Notes: generated by a model from the letters alone, not told the origin. A DNA stretch of 47,090 nucleotides from Deltaproteobacteria bacterium (GCA_029938605.1 JAOZUO010000009.1:1-47090), one strand, 5' to 3'; positions 7,377 to 19,108 are shown, numbered from the stretch's first letter. Numbers and translations are program-made.

Positions 7377-8879
7377 GTGACCTTAGCCTTTTCCCAGAAC
7401 CAGCTCCCCCAAGCCGATGGGCTGGTGGTCCTGTGCCCGCCGGGCGAATATTCCGATCCAACCAAGCCCCTCGACGGCCCCCTGGCGGACTATGACGAGG
7501 CCCTGGATGGACACCTGGGCCGGTTGATCCGGGAGCGCTCTTTCAAGGGAAAAAAGGGTCAACAGGTGGCGCTACACACCCTGGGCAACCTCCCCTTTGG
7601 AAGGCTCCTTTTGTTGGGCTCCGGCAAGGCCACCAAGGCGGCCCACTGGCTTCGACTGGGAGAGCGCATAGGCGAAGCGGCGCACAAGGGCCGTTGGCAA
7701 ACCCTGGCGGTGCTGCCGTTGTTGCCCGACCGCGCAGCCCAACACCTCGAGCCCCTGGCCCGGTCCATTTTTCTCGGCTGCTACCGATTCGATCGATACA
7801 AGGCCCAAAGCGAGGACGATCCCGATCCGGTCACCCTGACCGACCTCACCTGGATCGGCCTGGAGGAGACCTCCCACACCTCCGCCCTGCAGCGCCGTCT
7901 GGGTCCCCTGGTGTACGCCATCTGTCTTGCGCGGGACCTGGTGAATGAGCCCGCGGGGGCCATGACCCCCACCGCCCTGGCCGAGGCCGCCCAATCGTTG
8001 GGCGGCGACCATCTGACTTGCGAAATTCTGGACAAGGCGGCGTGCGAGAAGCTCGGCATGGAGCTTTTATTGGCCGTGAGCCGGGGCAGCGTCGAACCTC
8101 CGAAGGTAATTCACCTGACCTACTCCCCTCCCAATCCGGATCCATCCCTGCCCAAGGTGGCGCTTGTGGGCAAGGGCATCACCTTCGACTCCGGCGGTCT
8201 GTCGCTCAAGCCTTCGGCCTCCATGAAGGACATGAAATGCGACATGGCCGGCGGCGCGGCGGTGCTCGGAGCCATGGGGTTGCTCTCTTCCTACGAGGTG
8301 CGCTGCGAGGTGCACGGGATCGTTCCTGCCTGTGAGAACATGCCCGGCCCAAACGCCTATCGTCTCGGCGACGTGATCCGCAGCCAGCAAGGCCCTAGCG
8401 TAGAGGTGACCAACACCGACGCCGAGGGGCGGCTGGCCCTGGCTGATGGGATCTCCTACGCACGCAGTCTCGGCTGCGATCGCATCGTGGACCTGGCGAC
8501 CCTCACCGGTGCCTGCCTGGTGGCCTTGGGGCCCGACGTGGCCGGCGTGCTGGGCGACCCCGAGGACCTGTGCCGCGAGCTCCTCACCGCGGCGGACCGC
8601 GCCGGCGAGGAAATGTGGCAGCTTCCGCTACTCGACGAGCTCAATGACCAGCTCAAGAGCCAGGTTGCGGACTGTAAAAACGCCGGCGCTCGCTATGGCG
8701 GCACCATTACCGCGGCGCTCTTTTTGAAAAAGTTCGTCAAAGACACCGACTGGGTCCACCTGGACATAGCCGGGCCGGCCTGGGCGGACAAAGCCAGGCC
8801 CGGACGGCCCGCCGGCGGCACGGGTTTCGGCGTGGCTACCCTGGTGCACTGGCTAAAGAACCTGGAGGGCGAAGGTTGA
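7377..8879 (+). CDS. pepA: Leucyl aminopeptidase, M17 family
   Basis: 500 residues from a GTG at 7377 preceded by AGGAG 8 bp upstream; this gives the usual family length, whereas the open frame starting further left would overlap rqcH. The N-terminal macro-like domain is followed by the M17 catalytic domain: VGKGITFDSGGLSLKPSAS with the metal/catalytic Lys near residue 266, KCDMAGGAAVLGAM, and NTDAEGRLALADG near residue 346 with the catalytic Arg. A hexameric two-metal (Zn/Mn) exopeptidase of the cytosol that removes N-terminal residues. It is followed at once by a TPR gene. Confidence 0.95.
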   Translation: MTLAFSQNQLPQADGLVVLCPPGEYSDPTKPLDGPLADYDEALDGHLGRLIRERSFKGKKGQQVALHTLGNLPFGRLLLLGSGKATKAAHWLRLGERIGEAAHKGRWQTLAVLPLLPDRAAQHLEPLARSIFLGCYRFDRYKAQSEDDPDPVTLTDLTWIGLEETSHTSALQRRLGPLVYAICLARDLVNEPAGAMTPTALAEAAQSLGGDHLTCEILDKAACEKLGMELLLAVSRGSVEPPKVIHLTYSPPNPDPSLPKVALVGKGITFDSGGLSLKPSASMKDMKCDMAGGAAVLGAMGLLSSYEVRCEVHGIVPACENMPGPNAYRLGDVIRSQQGPSVEVTNTDAEGRLALADGISYARSLGCDRIVDLATLTGACLVALGPDVAGVLGDPEDLCRELLTAADRAGEEMWQLPLLDELNDQLKSQVADCKNAGARYGGTITAALFLKKFVKDTDWVHLDIAGPAWADKARPGRPAGGTGFGVATLVHWLKNLEGEG

Positions 8880-8920
8880 GGTGGCTCGGGCGGGTACTAT
8901 TCTACGGTCGCATCCGCCGG

Positions 8921-9613
8921 ATGAAAACCATCGGGCACGCCGCCGCGCTCCTGGCTGACGGCCGCACCGACGACGCCGAGAAGTTGCTGGAGTCGGCCCG
9001 CTCCAACGTGTGGGTGGAAGATCTGGCGGTTCATCACTTCGTACAGGGCAAGCTGCGCATGGAGCAGGGAGATCTGGATCGCGCCCAGATGCACCTGCAC
9101 ACAGCCCTGGGCCTTGGGCTGGATCGCGCGTCGGTGAAGCTGAACCTGGCGGTGCTCCTGGTGCGCAAGTGCGAGCTGGCCGCGGCCCTGGACCTGCTCG
9201 ACGACGTGGACCTGTCTGACGACCCAGCCGTGGTGGAGCAGTCCCGGGTCATGCGCGGGGTCATCGCCGACACCCGCGGTGGCAAGTCCCTGGCCGACAT
9301 CGCCCACCGGGCTGCCCGGTTTCGCAAAAAACACCTCAAGAAGGTCGACCCCAGTGGCAAAGCTACTTTGTCCGCGCTGGCCGAGCGCCTTCGCGGCAAG
9401 CTCTCGGGCAGCGACCGGGACGACGCCTGCCTGGTCCTGGGACAGGTCCTGGTGGAGGATCGCGGCGGCACCTGGCTCGCGGGACTGGAGCCCCGGGACC
9501 ATCGCGTGCTGTTGGGCGGCGTCTTTTACTCGCCGGCGGCCATGATCAACGCCTTCCTTGCCAACGACACAGACCATATTCGACTACCTCCCCGTCCGAA
9601 CTCGGACTCCTGA
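8921..9613 (+). CDS. TPR-containing protein of unknown role
   Basis: 230 residues from an ATG at 8921; an in-frame TTG at 8876 overlapping the pepA stop would add 15 residues. Helical repeats with TPR character run through the first 100 residues: AALLADGRTDDAEKLLESA, VHHFVQGKLRMEQGDLDRAQ, VKLNLAVLLVRKCELAAALDL. The rest is less repetitive and ends YSPAAMINAFLAND. No signal peptide, so probably cytoplasmic. The position right behind pepA suggests co-transcription. No more specific family recognised. Confidence 0.7.
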   Translation: MKTIGHAAALLADGRTDDAEKLLESARSNVWVEDLAVHHFVQGKLRMEQGDLDRAQMHLHTALGLGLDRASVKLNLAVLLVRKCELAAALDLLDDVDLSDDPAVVEQSRVMRGVIADTRGGKSLADIAHRAARFRKKHLKKVDPSGKATLSALAERLRGKLSGSDRDDACLVLGQVLVEDRGGTWLAGLEPRDHRVLLGGVFYSPAAMINAFLANDTDHIRLPPRPNSDS

Positions 9614-9733
9614 ACCTCCACTCCCCGAAAAAAAAAGTCCGTCTCCTCACTTTTCACGCAACCGGTGCGCCCAGCCGCAGATAACCCGGATCGAGCAGTG
9701 AAACTTCTATTTCCACAACAGGAGACGAAACCC

Positions 9734-10684
9734 ATGTCCATGAACCCGATTCAATCGAGCAGCATTCCAGCCCGAGCCGTTTTGGCTGTCCAATCCAACT
9801 CCATGGGGATCAAAAAAGGCACCAACGGTAGCCCGGTGCACCAGGTGCTGATGCAGTCGTTGGTCCCCAATCTGGGCGTCGGGGTGCTCAATAACCTGAA
9901 GCACCTTCAGAATCTCAAACAAAAACTCATGTCCACTCACAAGGGCAACGGTCAAATGGGAACCCCCAAGGCCCGACGCCAGCATCTACAGAGTCACATG
10001 AACCAGGTCGGCCAAAACATCACGTCCCGCCTGGGCCGCATGATGAACCGCTATCGCAGTCACGGCACCGGGGTGCCCCTGGGAAACACTCCCTCCGGGA
10101 CTGCCCAGAGCGGATCCGACTACAGCTTCCTGGACGACCCCAAGATGAGCATGAGCGATAAGATCGAGCTGTTTCTCCAAAAGATCATGAAAGACAGCGA
10201 AGAAAAGATGGAGAAGCTCATGCGGGAGTACGACACCACGGGAACGTCCGCGCAAAAGACTGCCACCGAGACCACGGGCACGTCCAAGGCCAAGGGAAAG
10301 GGAAAGGGAAGGAGATGGGCAAAAGCCGGCGCCCTCCTGCTCAAGATCGGTACGGCGGTGGCCGCCGTGGTGGCGTCCGTCTACGCAACACCGGCAGCGG
10401 GCGCGGCAATAGCCGCCGGCGGAGCTGCCCTCAGCAAGAAAGTAGACCAGGCTGTGGACAAAAAATTCGGTGGCACAACGATTGGTGACACGACCACCGC
10501 ATCGACCACCGGAACCACCGGTAACACGGCCGAGGACAAGGTCAAAAACGAGAGCGATCGACGGATGATCTTTTTCAAAATCCAAAAGCTCCAGACCGCG
10601 GTCCAGGAGATGGTCACCTTCTTTTCCACCAAGCTCAAAAAAGAGGCCGACCTGAACAACACCCTCATCCGCAACATGGCCTAA
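9734..10684 (+). CDS. Candidate type III secretion hydrophobic translocator-like protein
   Basis: 316 residues; the ATG at 9734 has AGGAGA 8 bp upstream. The N-terminus is Ser/Asn/Thr-rich without a Sec signal. A charged amphipathic segment MSMSDKIELFLQKIMKDSEE (about residues 139-165) is followed by a Thr/Lys-rich linker, a basic patch (KGKGKGRRW) and a strongly hydrophobic helical region (LLKIGTAVAAVVASVYATPA and AGAAIAAGGAAL, about 198-235). A C-terminal amphipathic helix (IFFKIQKLQTAVQEMVTFF) ends the protein. This layout resembles YopB/IpaB-class translocators, and the next gene looks like their class II chaperone. The assignment is inference: no T3SS apparatus gene lies in the window. 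Confidence 0.5.
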   Translation: MSMNPIQSSSIPARAVLAVQSNSMGIKKGTNGSPVHQVLMQSLVPNLGVGVLNNLKHLQNLKQKLMSTHKGNGQMGTPKARRQHLQSHMNQVGQNITSRLGRMMNRYRSHGTGVPLGNTPSGTAQSGSDYSFLDDPKMSMSDKIELFLQKIMKDSEEKMEKLMREYDTTGTSAQKTATETTGTSKAKGKGKGRRWAKAGALLLKIGTAVAAVVASVYATPAAGAAIAAGGAALSKKVDQAVDKKFGGTTIGDTTTASTTGTTGNTAEDKVKNESDRRMIFFKIQKLQTAVQEMVTFFSTKLKKEADLNNTLIRNMA

Positions 10685-10700
10685 GGAGCGAAACCCCAAA

Positions 10701-11111
10701 ATGACTACCAACGAAACAATCTCTCTCTCCGAGCCCGAAACCAACATCGAGGAGATCGCCTCCGGCGACGAGGAGAACCAGCTCCTGCTCGACATCGACG
10801 GCATCATGGCCGGAGACCTGCCCTTCGGGGCGATCTTCGGGCTGGACTCCGACGACATTCACGCCTTCGCCGATATGGCCGACGATCAACTCGCGTCGGG
10901 GCGGGTGGCCGAAGCACTGAAGCTCTATGAGGGCTGCGTGCAGCTCGACCCATTGGACGTCACCCTGCTTTGCGGCTACGCCACCTGTTTACAGCACGCC
11001 GGCGACTCCCTCCGGAGCCAGCAGATCACGGAGATCATAATGGAGCTGGAGCCCGAAGACCTGGACGTACACGCCTTCCTGGAGGCGACCCACCTTTTGC
11101 CCTCGGCGTAA
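10701..11111 (+). CDS. TPR protein resembling SycD/LcrH class II T3SS chaperones
   Basis: 136 residues. AAGGAG (10683-10688) overlaps the end of the upstream gene and lies 12 bp before the ATG. An acidic N-terminal tail is followed by LDSDDIHAFADMADDQLASG, RVAEALKLYEGCVQLDPLDV and TLLCGYATCLQHAGDSLRSQ, tetratricopeptide helices with the spacing of the SycD/LcrH/IpgC family (small, acidic, about three TPRs), ending EDLDVHAFLEATHLL. In known systems such chaperones hold hydrophobic translocators, matching the neighbour. It could instead be a generic TPR protein. Its end lies 21 bp from the end of convergent gyrB. Confidence 0.6.
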   Translation: MTTNETISLSEPETNIEEIASGDEENQLLLDIDGIMAGDLPFGAIFGLDSDDIHAFADMADDQLASGRVAEALKLYEGCVQLDPLDVTLLCGYATCLQHAGDSLRSQQITEIIMELEPEDLDVHAFLEATHLLPSA

Positions 11112-11132
11112 GCCGAAAACCCAAAAGTAGGA

Positions 11133-13688
<2,556 letters not shown>

Positions 13689-13716
13689 TTATACCGCACA
13701 AACCTGTCTTAACCCA

Positions 13717-14859
13717 TCAAAAACCACCCTCAGCGGAGTCCATCACTTCACCATCAACAATCTGAAAATATTTGTTTTTCTCCCCATCCATCACCCATTG
13801 CCGATCCACGGTGGTAACAAAGGTCTGGCACTGCATCTGGCTGATGTAATCGAACAGCACCTGTCGCCTCCCTCCGTCGAGCTCGCTGCCCATGTCGTCA
13901 AGCAATAGCACCGGCGGCTCTGTGCGGTGATCGTGAATCCACAGCACCTCAGCGAGCTTTAGGGCCAACACGATGGTGCGCGCCTCTCCCTGGGAAGCCG
14001 CCAATCGCGCGGGACGATCGTCGAGCACCAGGTTCACATCATCGGCGTGGGGCCCGATTCCGGTGAATCCACGGCGCAGATCTTCGCTCCGCCTGCGGCG
14101 CAGGGCCTCGCCCAACAGCGCCGTCCACACCCCCTCATCTAGCTGGAGTTGTTGTTTACCCAGGATCTCGGCAAGACCCCGAGCGCGATAGCCTAAACGG
14201 AGGGTCTTGCCACCGCCGGTGAGCTCATCGTGTACCCTGGCCAGGATCGGCTTAAGCTCCTCAAGCAGCTCCAAACGTCGCATCACGAGGGCGGCTCCGG
14301 CCTGCGCCAACTGCTCATCGAGTGCCTCGAGCCAGACCAGGTCCACTGGGCCTGCATGGGACTGTTTCACCAGGGCATTACGCTCCCGCAATATGCGGTT
14401 GTACCGCCGCACCACCCGGAGGTGAATCGCGTTGACGTTGAACAGGGCTCGATCCACAAAGGACCGTCGACCGGAGGGCTCGCCGCGTACCAGGGCAAGA
14501 TGCTCGGGGGTGAAAAGCACGACGTTGAAGCCGCCGAAGTACTCTTCAGTAGACTCCACGGGGGCGCCGTCCACCTGGAGGCGCCGCGCTCCTTCGCCCA
14601 TTCCCACTTCAAGAGTCATGGTGCGATCTTCCACTTCGGCGCGAGCCTTCAGACGAAACCCCGGGCTCCCCCAGCGTGTGAGCTGCGATATTCTCCCCGG
14701 CCGAAAGGTCCGGAGGGAAGCCACATAAAAGATTGCTTCAATGAGGTTGGTCTTTCCCTGGGCATTGTCCCCATGGAAGACGTTGATGGAGGAACCGGGT
14801 GTAACAACGCAGGTGGCGAGGTTTCGCCAACTCGTCAGGCTGAGATCCAGCAATCGCAC
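13717..14859 (-). CDS. recF: DNA replication and repair protein RecF
   Basis: 380 residues from a GTG start 12 bp after the dnaN stop. The SMC-like ATPase shows the Walker A loop (HGDNAQGKTNLIEAIFYV), FRPGRISQLTRWG, the signature region SQGEARTIVLALKLAE, and Walker B LLLDDMGSELDGGRR. RecF loads RecA at gaps with RecOR. Normal family length. Coupled closely to dnaN. Confidence 0.96.
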   Translation of the reverse strand: MRLLDLSLTSWRNLATCVVTPGSSINVFHGDNAQGKTNLIEAIFYVASLRTFRPGRISQLTRWGSPGFRLKARAEVEDRTMTLEVGMGEGARRLQVDGAPVESTEEYFGGFNVVLFTPEHLALVRGEPSGRRSFVDRALFNVNAIHLRVVRRYNRILRERNALVKQSHAGPVDLVWLEALDEQLAQAGAALVMRRLELLEELKPILARVHDELTGGGKTLRLGYRARGLAEILGKQQLQLDEGVWTALLGEALRRRRSEDLRRGFTGIGPHADDVNLVLDDRPARLAASQGEARTIVLALKLAEVLWIHDHRTEPPVLLLDDMGSELDGGRRQVLFDYISQMQCQTFVTTVDRQWVMDGEKNKYFQIVDGEVMDSAEGGF

Positions 14860-14871
14860 CAGAAGCTCGGA

Positions 14872-15975
14872 TCAGAGCCGCAGAGGCATCACCACGCCGA
14901 CGAAATTTTCCGAATCCACGGGCTTGAGCACGCAGGGGTCGAGCTCCTCGTTGAACTCCAAAAACACCTCGTCGCCGTCGATGCGAGCGAGGGCATCGAT
15001 GAGGTAAGAAGCGTTAAAACCAACGGTGATGGACTCCCCTTCGTAGTCCACCTCTATATCTTCCTTAGCCTCTCCCACCTCCGGAGTGTCAGCTTCCACG
15101 GTGAGCCGCTCGTTGGCCACGATCATTCGCAGCCCCTTGTTCCGGTCCTCGGACATTAGGGAAACACGCTTGAGAGCGGCGATGAGGTGGATACGATCTA
15201 CCACCAGCTTCTTGTCGCAAGAGTTGGGAATTACCTTTTCGTAAGGTGGGAATCGAGAGTCGATGAGTCGTATGGACAGGGTGATGTCGCCGTACTTGGC
15301 GAAGAGCACACCCTCGGCCACCAGGAGCTCACAGTCCCCGTCATTCCCTTCCATCATCCGCTTGAGCTCCTGAAGCCCCTTTTTGGGGATCAGGATTGGG
15401 TCGGTGAGAGGCCAACCGCCTTTGATCTCCTCTTCAGCCTTGGAGAGACGATGTCCATCAGTGGAGACCATTCTAATAATGTTCCCGTCGGTCTCCAGCA
15501 GCACGCCCGAGAGGTGTTGACGGGTATCGTCCGCCGAAACGCTGAACAGCGTGCGGTTGATCAGGTTCAGCAGGGTGGGGATGGGAACCTTGTCAAACCC
15601 CTCCTCCGGTGCCACGGGCACCTCAGGGTAGTCGTCAGACATGAGCCCCACCACACGGAATCGAGCCGGTCCGGATCGAAGCTCCACGTGATTCGAATCC
15701 GTCTTCTGTACGTGGAGTTCATCCACGGGCAAATTCTTGACGATTTCGAACAACGCCTTGGCCCCCACGGCGATACCACCATCCACCGCGTTGGAGGACT
15801 CAATACGACAGCTCATGGTGATGTACAGGTCCGTAGCCCGAATGAGCAAAGACGAATCCCCGTCGGTTACCACCAATGCGTTTGACAGCATCGGCATGGT
15901 GCTGCGGCGCTCGGCAATGCCTTGGGCCAAGGCCAGACCTTTGAGGAATTCTTTTTGGTTGATGGTGAACTTCAT
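14872..15975 (-). CDS. dnaN: DNA polymerase III beta sliding clamp
   Basis: 367 residues; GAGG lies 6 bp before the ATG. The three clamp domains start MKFTINQKEFLKGLALAQGI and end with the canonical PVDSENFVGVVMPLRL. Middle motifs include RTLFSVSADDTRQHLSGVLL and SVSADDTR-type domain-2 signatures, and TVGFNASYLIDAL in domain 3. It encircles DNA as a dimer and tethers Pol III. Second gene of the operon, 407 bp downstream of dnaA. Confidence 0.97.
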   Translation of the reverse strand: MKFTINQKEFLKGLALAQGIAERRSTMPMLSNALVVTDGDSSLLIRATDLYITMSCRIESSNAVDGGIAVGAKALFEIVKNLPVDELHVQKTDSNHVELRSGPARFRVVGLMSDDYPEVPVAPEEGFDKVPIPTLLNLINRTLFSVSADDTRQHLSGVLLETDGNIIRMVSTDGHRLSKAEEEIKGGWPLTDPILIPKKGLQELKRMMEGNDGDCELLVAEGVLFAKYGDITLSIRLIDSRFPPYEKVIPNSCDKKLVVDRIHLIAALKRVSLMSEDRNKGLRMIVANERLTVEADTPEVGEAKEDIEVDYEGESITVGFNASYLIDALARIDGDEVFLEFNEELDPCVLKPVDSENFVGVVMPLRL

Positions 15976-16382
15976 GCTGAGCCTCTGTTTGCGAAAAGCT
16001 TGCGCGGACTGCTCTTCTTCTTATCTTTTTATAAATTTAGGTAAGAATAAGTCATCGGAGTAGGGCCTGTGATTTTGTTTATATCACCCATAACGCTTTG
16101 AAAATTAAACAAAAACAAATAACTATTTTGGGGATTATCCCTGGGGACATCCCGTGGGAAAGAGGCTTATGATAGCGTCTAAGGTTTGAACGTACATTGT
16201 TTCCAGACGTTTTTCACAGCCTGACCAACAGGTTGTCCACACATGCCCGTCGTGGCGACCATTCTTACGGCCATGGCTTTGCCCGGTCAACCACTTTGGA
16301 CGGTGTTGGAAGCACAAAGCCTCCACCCCCATATTTTTGACTGTGTTGTGCATGGAACCGCTGTGGGGAATTTCAAAGGAAT
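15976..16382. other. dnaA-dnaN intergenic region, candidate oriC unwinding zone
   Basis: 407 bp without a gene between dnaA and dnaN. From about 16015 to 16130 it is far more AT-rich than its surroundings (runs such as TTTTTATAAATTTAG). TTCTTATC (16018-16025) and GGTAAGAA (16040-16047) form an imperfect inverted repeat. Next to this are DnaA-box variants TTATCCCTG (16135-16143), TTTTTCACA (16210-16218) and TTGTCCACA (16233-16241, one mismatch). An AT-rich stretch next to DnaA sites at a strand-switch gene cluster fits a duplex-unwinding element. It may also hold the dnaN promoter. The remainder (16242-16382) shows nothing clear. Confidence 0.5.
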
Positions 16383-17786
16383 CTATCCGGTGAGGATTCT
16401 TTCCAGGGCCTCAACGCTCTGCCCGGTCGCTTCATCTTCCTGTACCAGACGCTTGATCTTCTTGTCCGCGCTCAGGACGGTGGTGTGGTCCTTTCCACCG
16501 AACTGTCGACCGATCTCAGCGAGGCTCGCCGGGGTTAGCTTGCGGCACAGGTGCATGGCGATCTGTCGTGGATAGGAGATGGACCGCGGGCGCCGGGAGC
16601 TTTTTAGGTCCTTGGGTCGGATGTTGAAGTATGCGGAGACCTCTCGCTGGATGCGCTCTATGGTCACCTGGCCGCTGTTCCTCGAAAGCATGTTCTGCAG
16701 GATCTGCTGGGCAAACTCCACGGTGATTGGGCGTCCTTGGAGGCTGGAGAAGGCTGCCAGACGGATGAGAGCACCCTCGAGCTCCCGTACGTTGGAACGA
16801 ATGCGAGCGGCAAGGAAGTGCGCTACGTCGTTGGGCAACCCGATGTCGTCCATATCGGCCTTATTTTGGAGGATGGCCACGCGGGTCTCGAGTTCCGGCA
16901 CCACAATGTCCACAATGAGTCCCCAGGTGAAGCGGGACTTCAGCCGCTCCTCCAGCTCAGGCATTTGGTTGGGGAACTTGTCGGACGTGATGACGATCTG
17001 CTTCTTTTTTTCATGCAGTGCGTTGAAAGTGTGAAAAAACTCCTGCTGCGTGCGATCCTTGCCGGCCATGAACTGGATGTCGTCTACCAGTAGCACGTCG
17101 CAGTGGTCACGGTACCGTTCCCGGTACTCTTCCATCTTTCCCAGACGCAGAGAGTTAATGAACTCGTTCATGAACCGCTCGGCGGTGATGTAGGTAACAT
17201 TCCAGCCCGGGTGCTGGTCCAAGAGGGAATGGCCGATGGCTTGCAGCAGGTGCGTCTTGCCTAGACCCGTACCGCCGTAAATAAACAGCGGGTTGTACTT
17301 GGTGCCTGGCATTTGGGCTACCAGCTCCGAAGCGGCTTGGGCGAACTGGTTGGAGGGGCCCACCACGAAGTTGTCGAACCGATAGCGATCGTTGAGGAAG
17401 GAGTGGGCCGCACCTTGATGGGCGGCTATGCGCTGTCCGGGGATCATCCCCGTGGCGGCGGGCTGGGGTTTTGGCTCATTTCCCGGCCCTGGATCAACGC
17501 CCAAGATACTGGTGGACTCAACAGAGGTAGGAGAGGTAGGAGGCGACATCTCGTCCACGAGCACATGGATGGCAACTTCCTGCTGGGTCTGGTTGAAGAT
17601 CTCAACCTGCACGGAACGCAGGTAGTTATCCTCGAACCACTCCTTGAGGTAGGGATTGGGCGCCATGAGGGTGAGATCGGATCCCGAGTAACGGATGAAG
17701 CGCAGTGGTCGGATCCAGAGGTCGAAGTTCTGGTCCGACATTTTTGCTTCAATCACCTTCAGGGCGTTTGTCCAAATCAAATTCAT
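16383..17786 (-). CDS. dnaA: Chromosomal replication initiator DnaA
   Basis: 467 residues from the ATG at 17786 with AGGA 5-6 bp upstream (MNLIWTNALKVIEAKMS). A longer frame from 17870 would run through the DnaA boxes and is rejected. Domain I (to about residue 80), a Pro/Ser-rich linker (about 82-125), AAA+ domain with Walker A GGTGLGKTH (near 170) and Walker B DVLLVDDIQF, and the C-terminal DNA-binding domain with GGKDHTTVLSADKKI. Three consensus DnaA boxes lie 38-70 bp upstream, consistent with autoregulation and origin binding. Confidence 0.97.
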   Translation of the reverse strand: MNLIWTNALKVIEAKMSDQNFDLWIRPLRFIRYSGSDLTLMAPNPYLKEWFEDNYLRSVQVEIFNQTQQEVAIHVLVDEMSPPTSPTSVESTSILGVDPGPGNEPKPQPAATGMIPGQRIAAHQGAAHSFLNDRYRFDNFVVGPSNQFAQAASELVAQMPGTKYNPLFIYGGTGLGKTHLLQAIGHSLLDQHPGWNVTYITAERFMNEFINSLRLGKMEEYRERYRDHCDVLLVDDIQFMAGKDRTQQEFFHTFNALHEKKKQIVITSDKFPNQMPELEERLKSRFTWGLIVDIVVPELETRVAILQNKADMDDIGLPNDVAHFLAARIRSNVRELEGALIRLAAFSSLQGRPITVEFAQQILQNMLSRNSGQVTIERIQREVSAYFNIRPKDLKSSRRPRSISYPRQIAMHLCRKLTPASLAEIGRQFGGKDHTTVLSADKKIKRLVQEDEATGQSVEALERILTG

Positions 17787-17823
17787 AGAGTCCTGCCGCG
17801 TGGTGTACAACGGATCCGCAGAG

Positions 17824-17855
17824 TTATCCACAGAGTTATCCACAACTGTGGATAA
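17824..17855. promoter_or_regulatory. Three perfect DnaA boxes upstream of dnaA
   Basis: TTATCCACA occurs at 17824-17832 and 17836-17844, and TGTGGATAA (same box, opposite strand) at 17847-17855. All three match the consensus fully, are spaced 3 and 2 bp apart, and lie in the dnaA leader. They probably serve DnaA autorepression and part of the origin. Confidence 0.85.
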
Positions 17856-18483
17856 GACGACAAAAGGCATATTTTTTAGTCGGTTACACTAGAACCGGTA
17901 GTCTGTATTCCACATAAGGATCTGCCACCATACCGTTTTCGAATCAGTTGCGGCTGATGAGGATCATTTCGGTGAAGTAGTATCTCTGAGTATCACCGCC
18001 GTCGTGAGACTAGCAAGGACTAATCCGCGCCGAAATCCAAACTGCGTGACAATTAACCGGAAAAAAAGATGGGGATCCATTGGCAGACAGCGAATGGAAA
18101 AAGTGGTAGAAAACCAATTGCGATAACCACCTAAAATGGTTACAAAAAACCTGTTAGTTATTGAGTGAGGTATGAGGGACCCTTGTTCCATGCGGATCTG
18201 ATCGACATGAGGGTACTCAAAAGCCTTTGCACCGGCGTTTTCCCGCTGATCGCCCCGGCAGATGCCCGTGGTTCATGGCCCTGTGAGTTTTGGTGAGATC
18301 AGGATCCGATCCTCTTAGTAATATAGGATCCAGAAACACTCCCGTCTGTGTCTGTTCGGACGGTTGGGTTGTGACCACCTGTAGGTAGAGGAGACGGTTG
18401 CAAATGACCTTGACATAGGACCGGTCTCTTGATATTAGGCTGCACCCTTAACCATTGGACCCAATGCCCTTAGGAGCTGCGTC
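17856..18483. other. dnaA-rpmH intergenic region
   Basis: 628 bp separating the divergent dnaA and rpmH genes. A moderately AT-rich stretch at about 18040-18160 contains a small inverted repeat (AACCA/TGGTT near 18125-18140). No further consensus DnaA box was found after 17855. A predicted rpmH promoter lies at 18410-18438. The part around 18295-18345 has three GGATC motifs of unknown meaning. No RNA gene or ORF is convincing. It could be the origin instead of, or together with, the dnaA-dnaN gap. Confidence 0.5.
18410..18438 (+). promoter_or_regulatory. Predicted promoter of rpmH-rnpA
   Basis: A perfect TTGACA (18410-18415) and TATTAG (18433-18438) are 17 bp apart, 45 bp upstream of the rpmH start. 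Confidence 0.6.
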
Positions 18484-18633
18484 GTGAAACGGACCTATCA
18501 GCCACATAACAAAAGTCGACGACGGACCCACGGCTTCCGTAGACGCATGCGTAGCAAGAATGGTCGTTTGGTGTTAGCGCGCCGGCGGCGTAAAGGCCGC
18601 AAGCGTGTCGCCGTTACCACGCCTAAGAAGTAA
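18484..18633 (+). CDS. rpmH: 50S ribosomal protein L34
   Basis: 49 codons with a GTG start at 18484, AGGAG 7 bp upstream. The protein begins [19 protein letters not shown] and continues [20 protein letters not shown], the whole family consensus, ending TTPKK. Very basic, normal length. First gene of the rightward origin-flanking cluster. Confidence 0.97.
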   Translation: MKRTYQPHNKSRRRTHGFRRRMRSKNGRLVLARRRRKGRKRVAVTTPKK

Positions 18634-18704
18634 TCCAACAGGCCCGGTCCAGGATAAAGTGTCCAGTTTGACCCGGGGCCTCTCCAATGTGGGGAGCCGG
18701 CGTA

Positions 18705-19094
18705 ATGCGCCTGAACCGTCGTACGGGGCAGTGTTGGCCCAAAACATTCAGGCTCAGGAAGCGGCGGGAGTACCTCCTCGTTCAGCGGCGGGCCAGAAAA
18801 CACCTCACCCGAGATCTGGTGATTCTCTGGATGGCCGGGCGGACGTCGACCACGCGGCTGGGCATTACCGTAAGTCGCAAGGTGGCCAAGCAGGCCGTTT
18901 TACGAAACCGCGTGAAGCGCTGGATACGGGAATCTTTCCGACGTCTCGACCTGGACCTTGCCTCACGTCCACTGGATGTGGCTGTGATAGCTCGGCCCAG
19001 GGCGGTACACGCCAACTACCAGACGATTCGATCTCAGATTACGAGTTTCTGGGACCGCGTGGCGCCGGCGGAAAAATCTCCATCTGGCAGGTAG
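18705..19094 (+). CDS. rnpA: Ribonuclease P protein component
   Basis: 129 residues from the ATG at 18705, GGGGAG 8 bp upstream; an in-frame ATG at 18687 would overlap that ribosome site. It shows FRLRKRREYLLVQRRARKHL, RLGITVSRKVAKQAVLRNRV and KRWIRESFR, the RNR signature helix that contacts RNase P RNA. Matures the 5' ends of tRNAs. 71 bp after rpmH, 14 bp before yidD. Confidence 0.96.
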   Translation: MRLNRRTGQCWPKTFRLRKRREYLLVQRRARKHLTRDLVILWMAGRTSTTRLGITVSRKVAKQAVLRNRVKRWIRESFRRLDLDLASRPLDVAVIARPRAVHANYQTIRSQITSFWDRVAPAEKSPSGR

Positions 19095-19108
19095 CTCAGC
19101 TTCCTCTG

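Noticed and set aside
17787-17870. Longer N-terminus for DnaA
   Set aside because: It would translate through the DnaA boxes; the ATG at 17786 has a ribosome site and normal family start.
19089-19100. tRNA-like GGTAGCTCAG string
   Set aside because: No acceptor pairing or T-loop follows; it is in the rnpA end/yidD leader.
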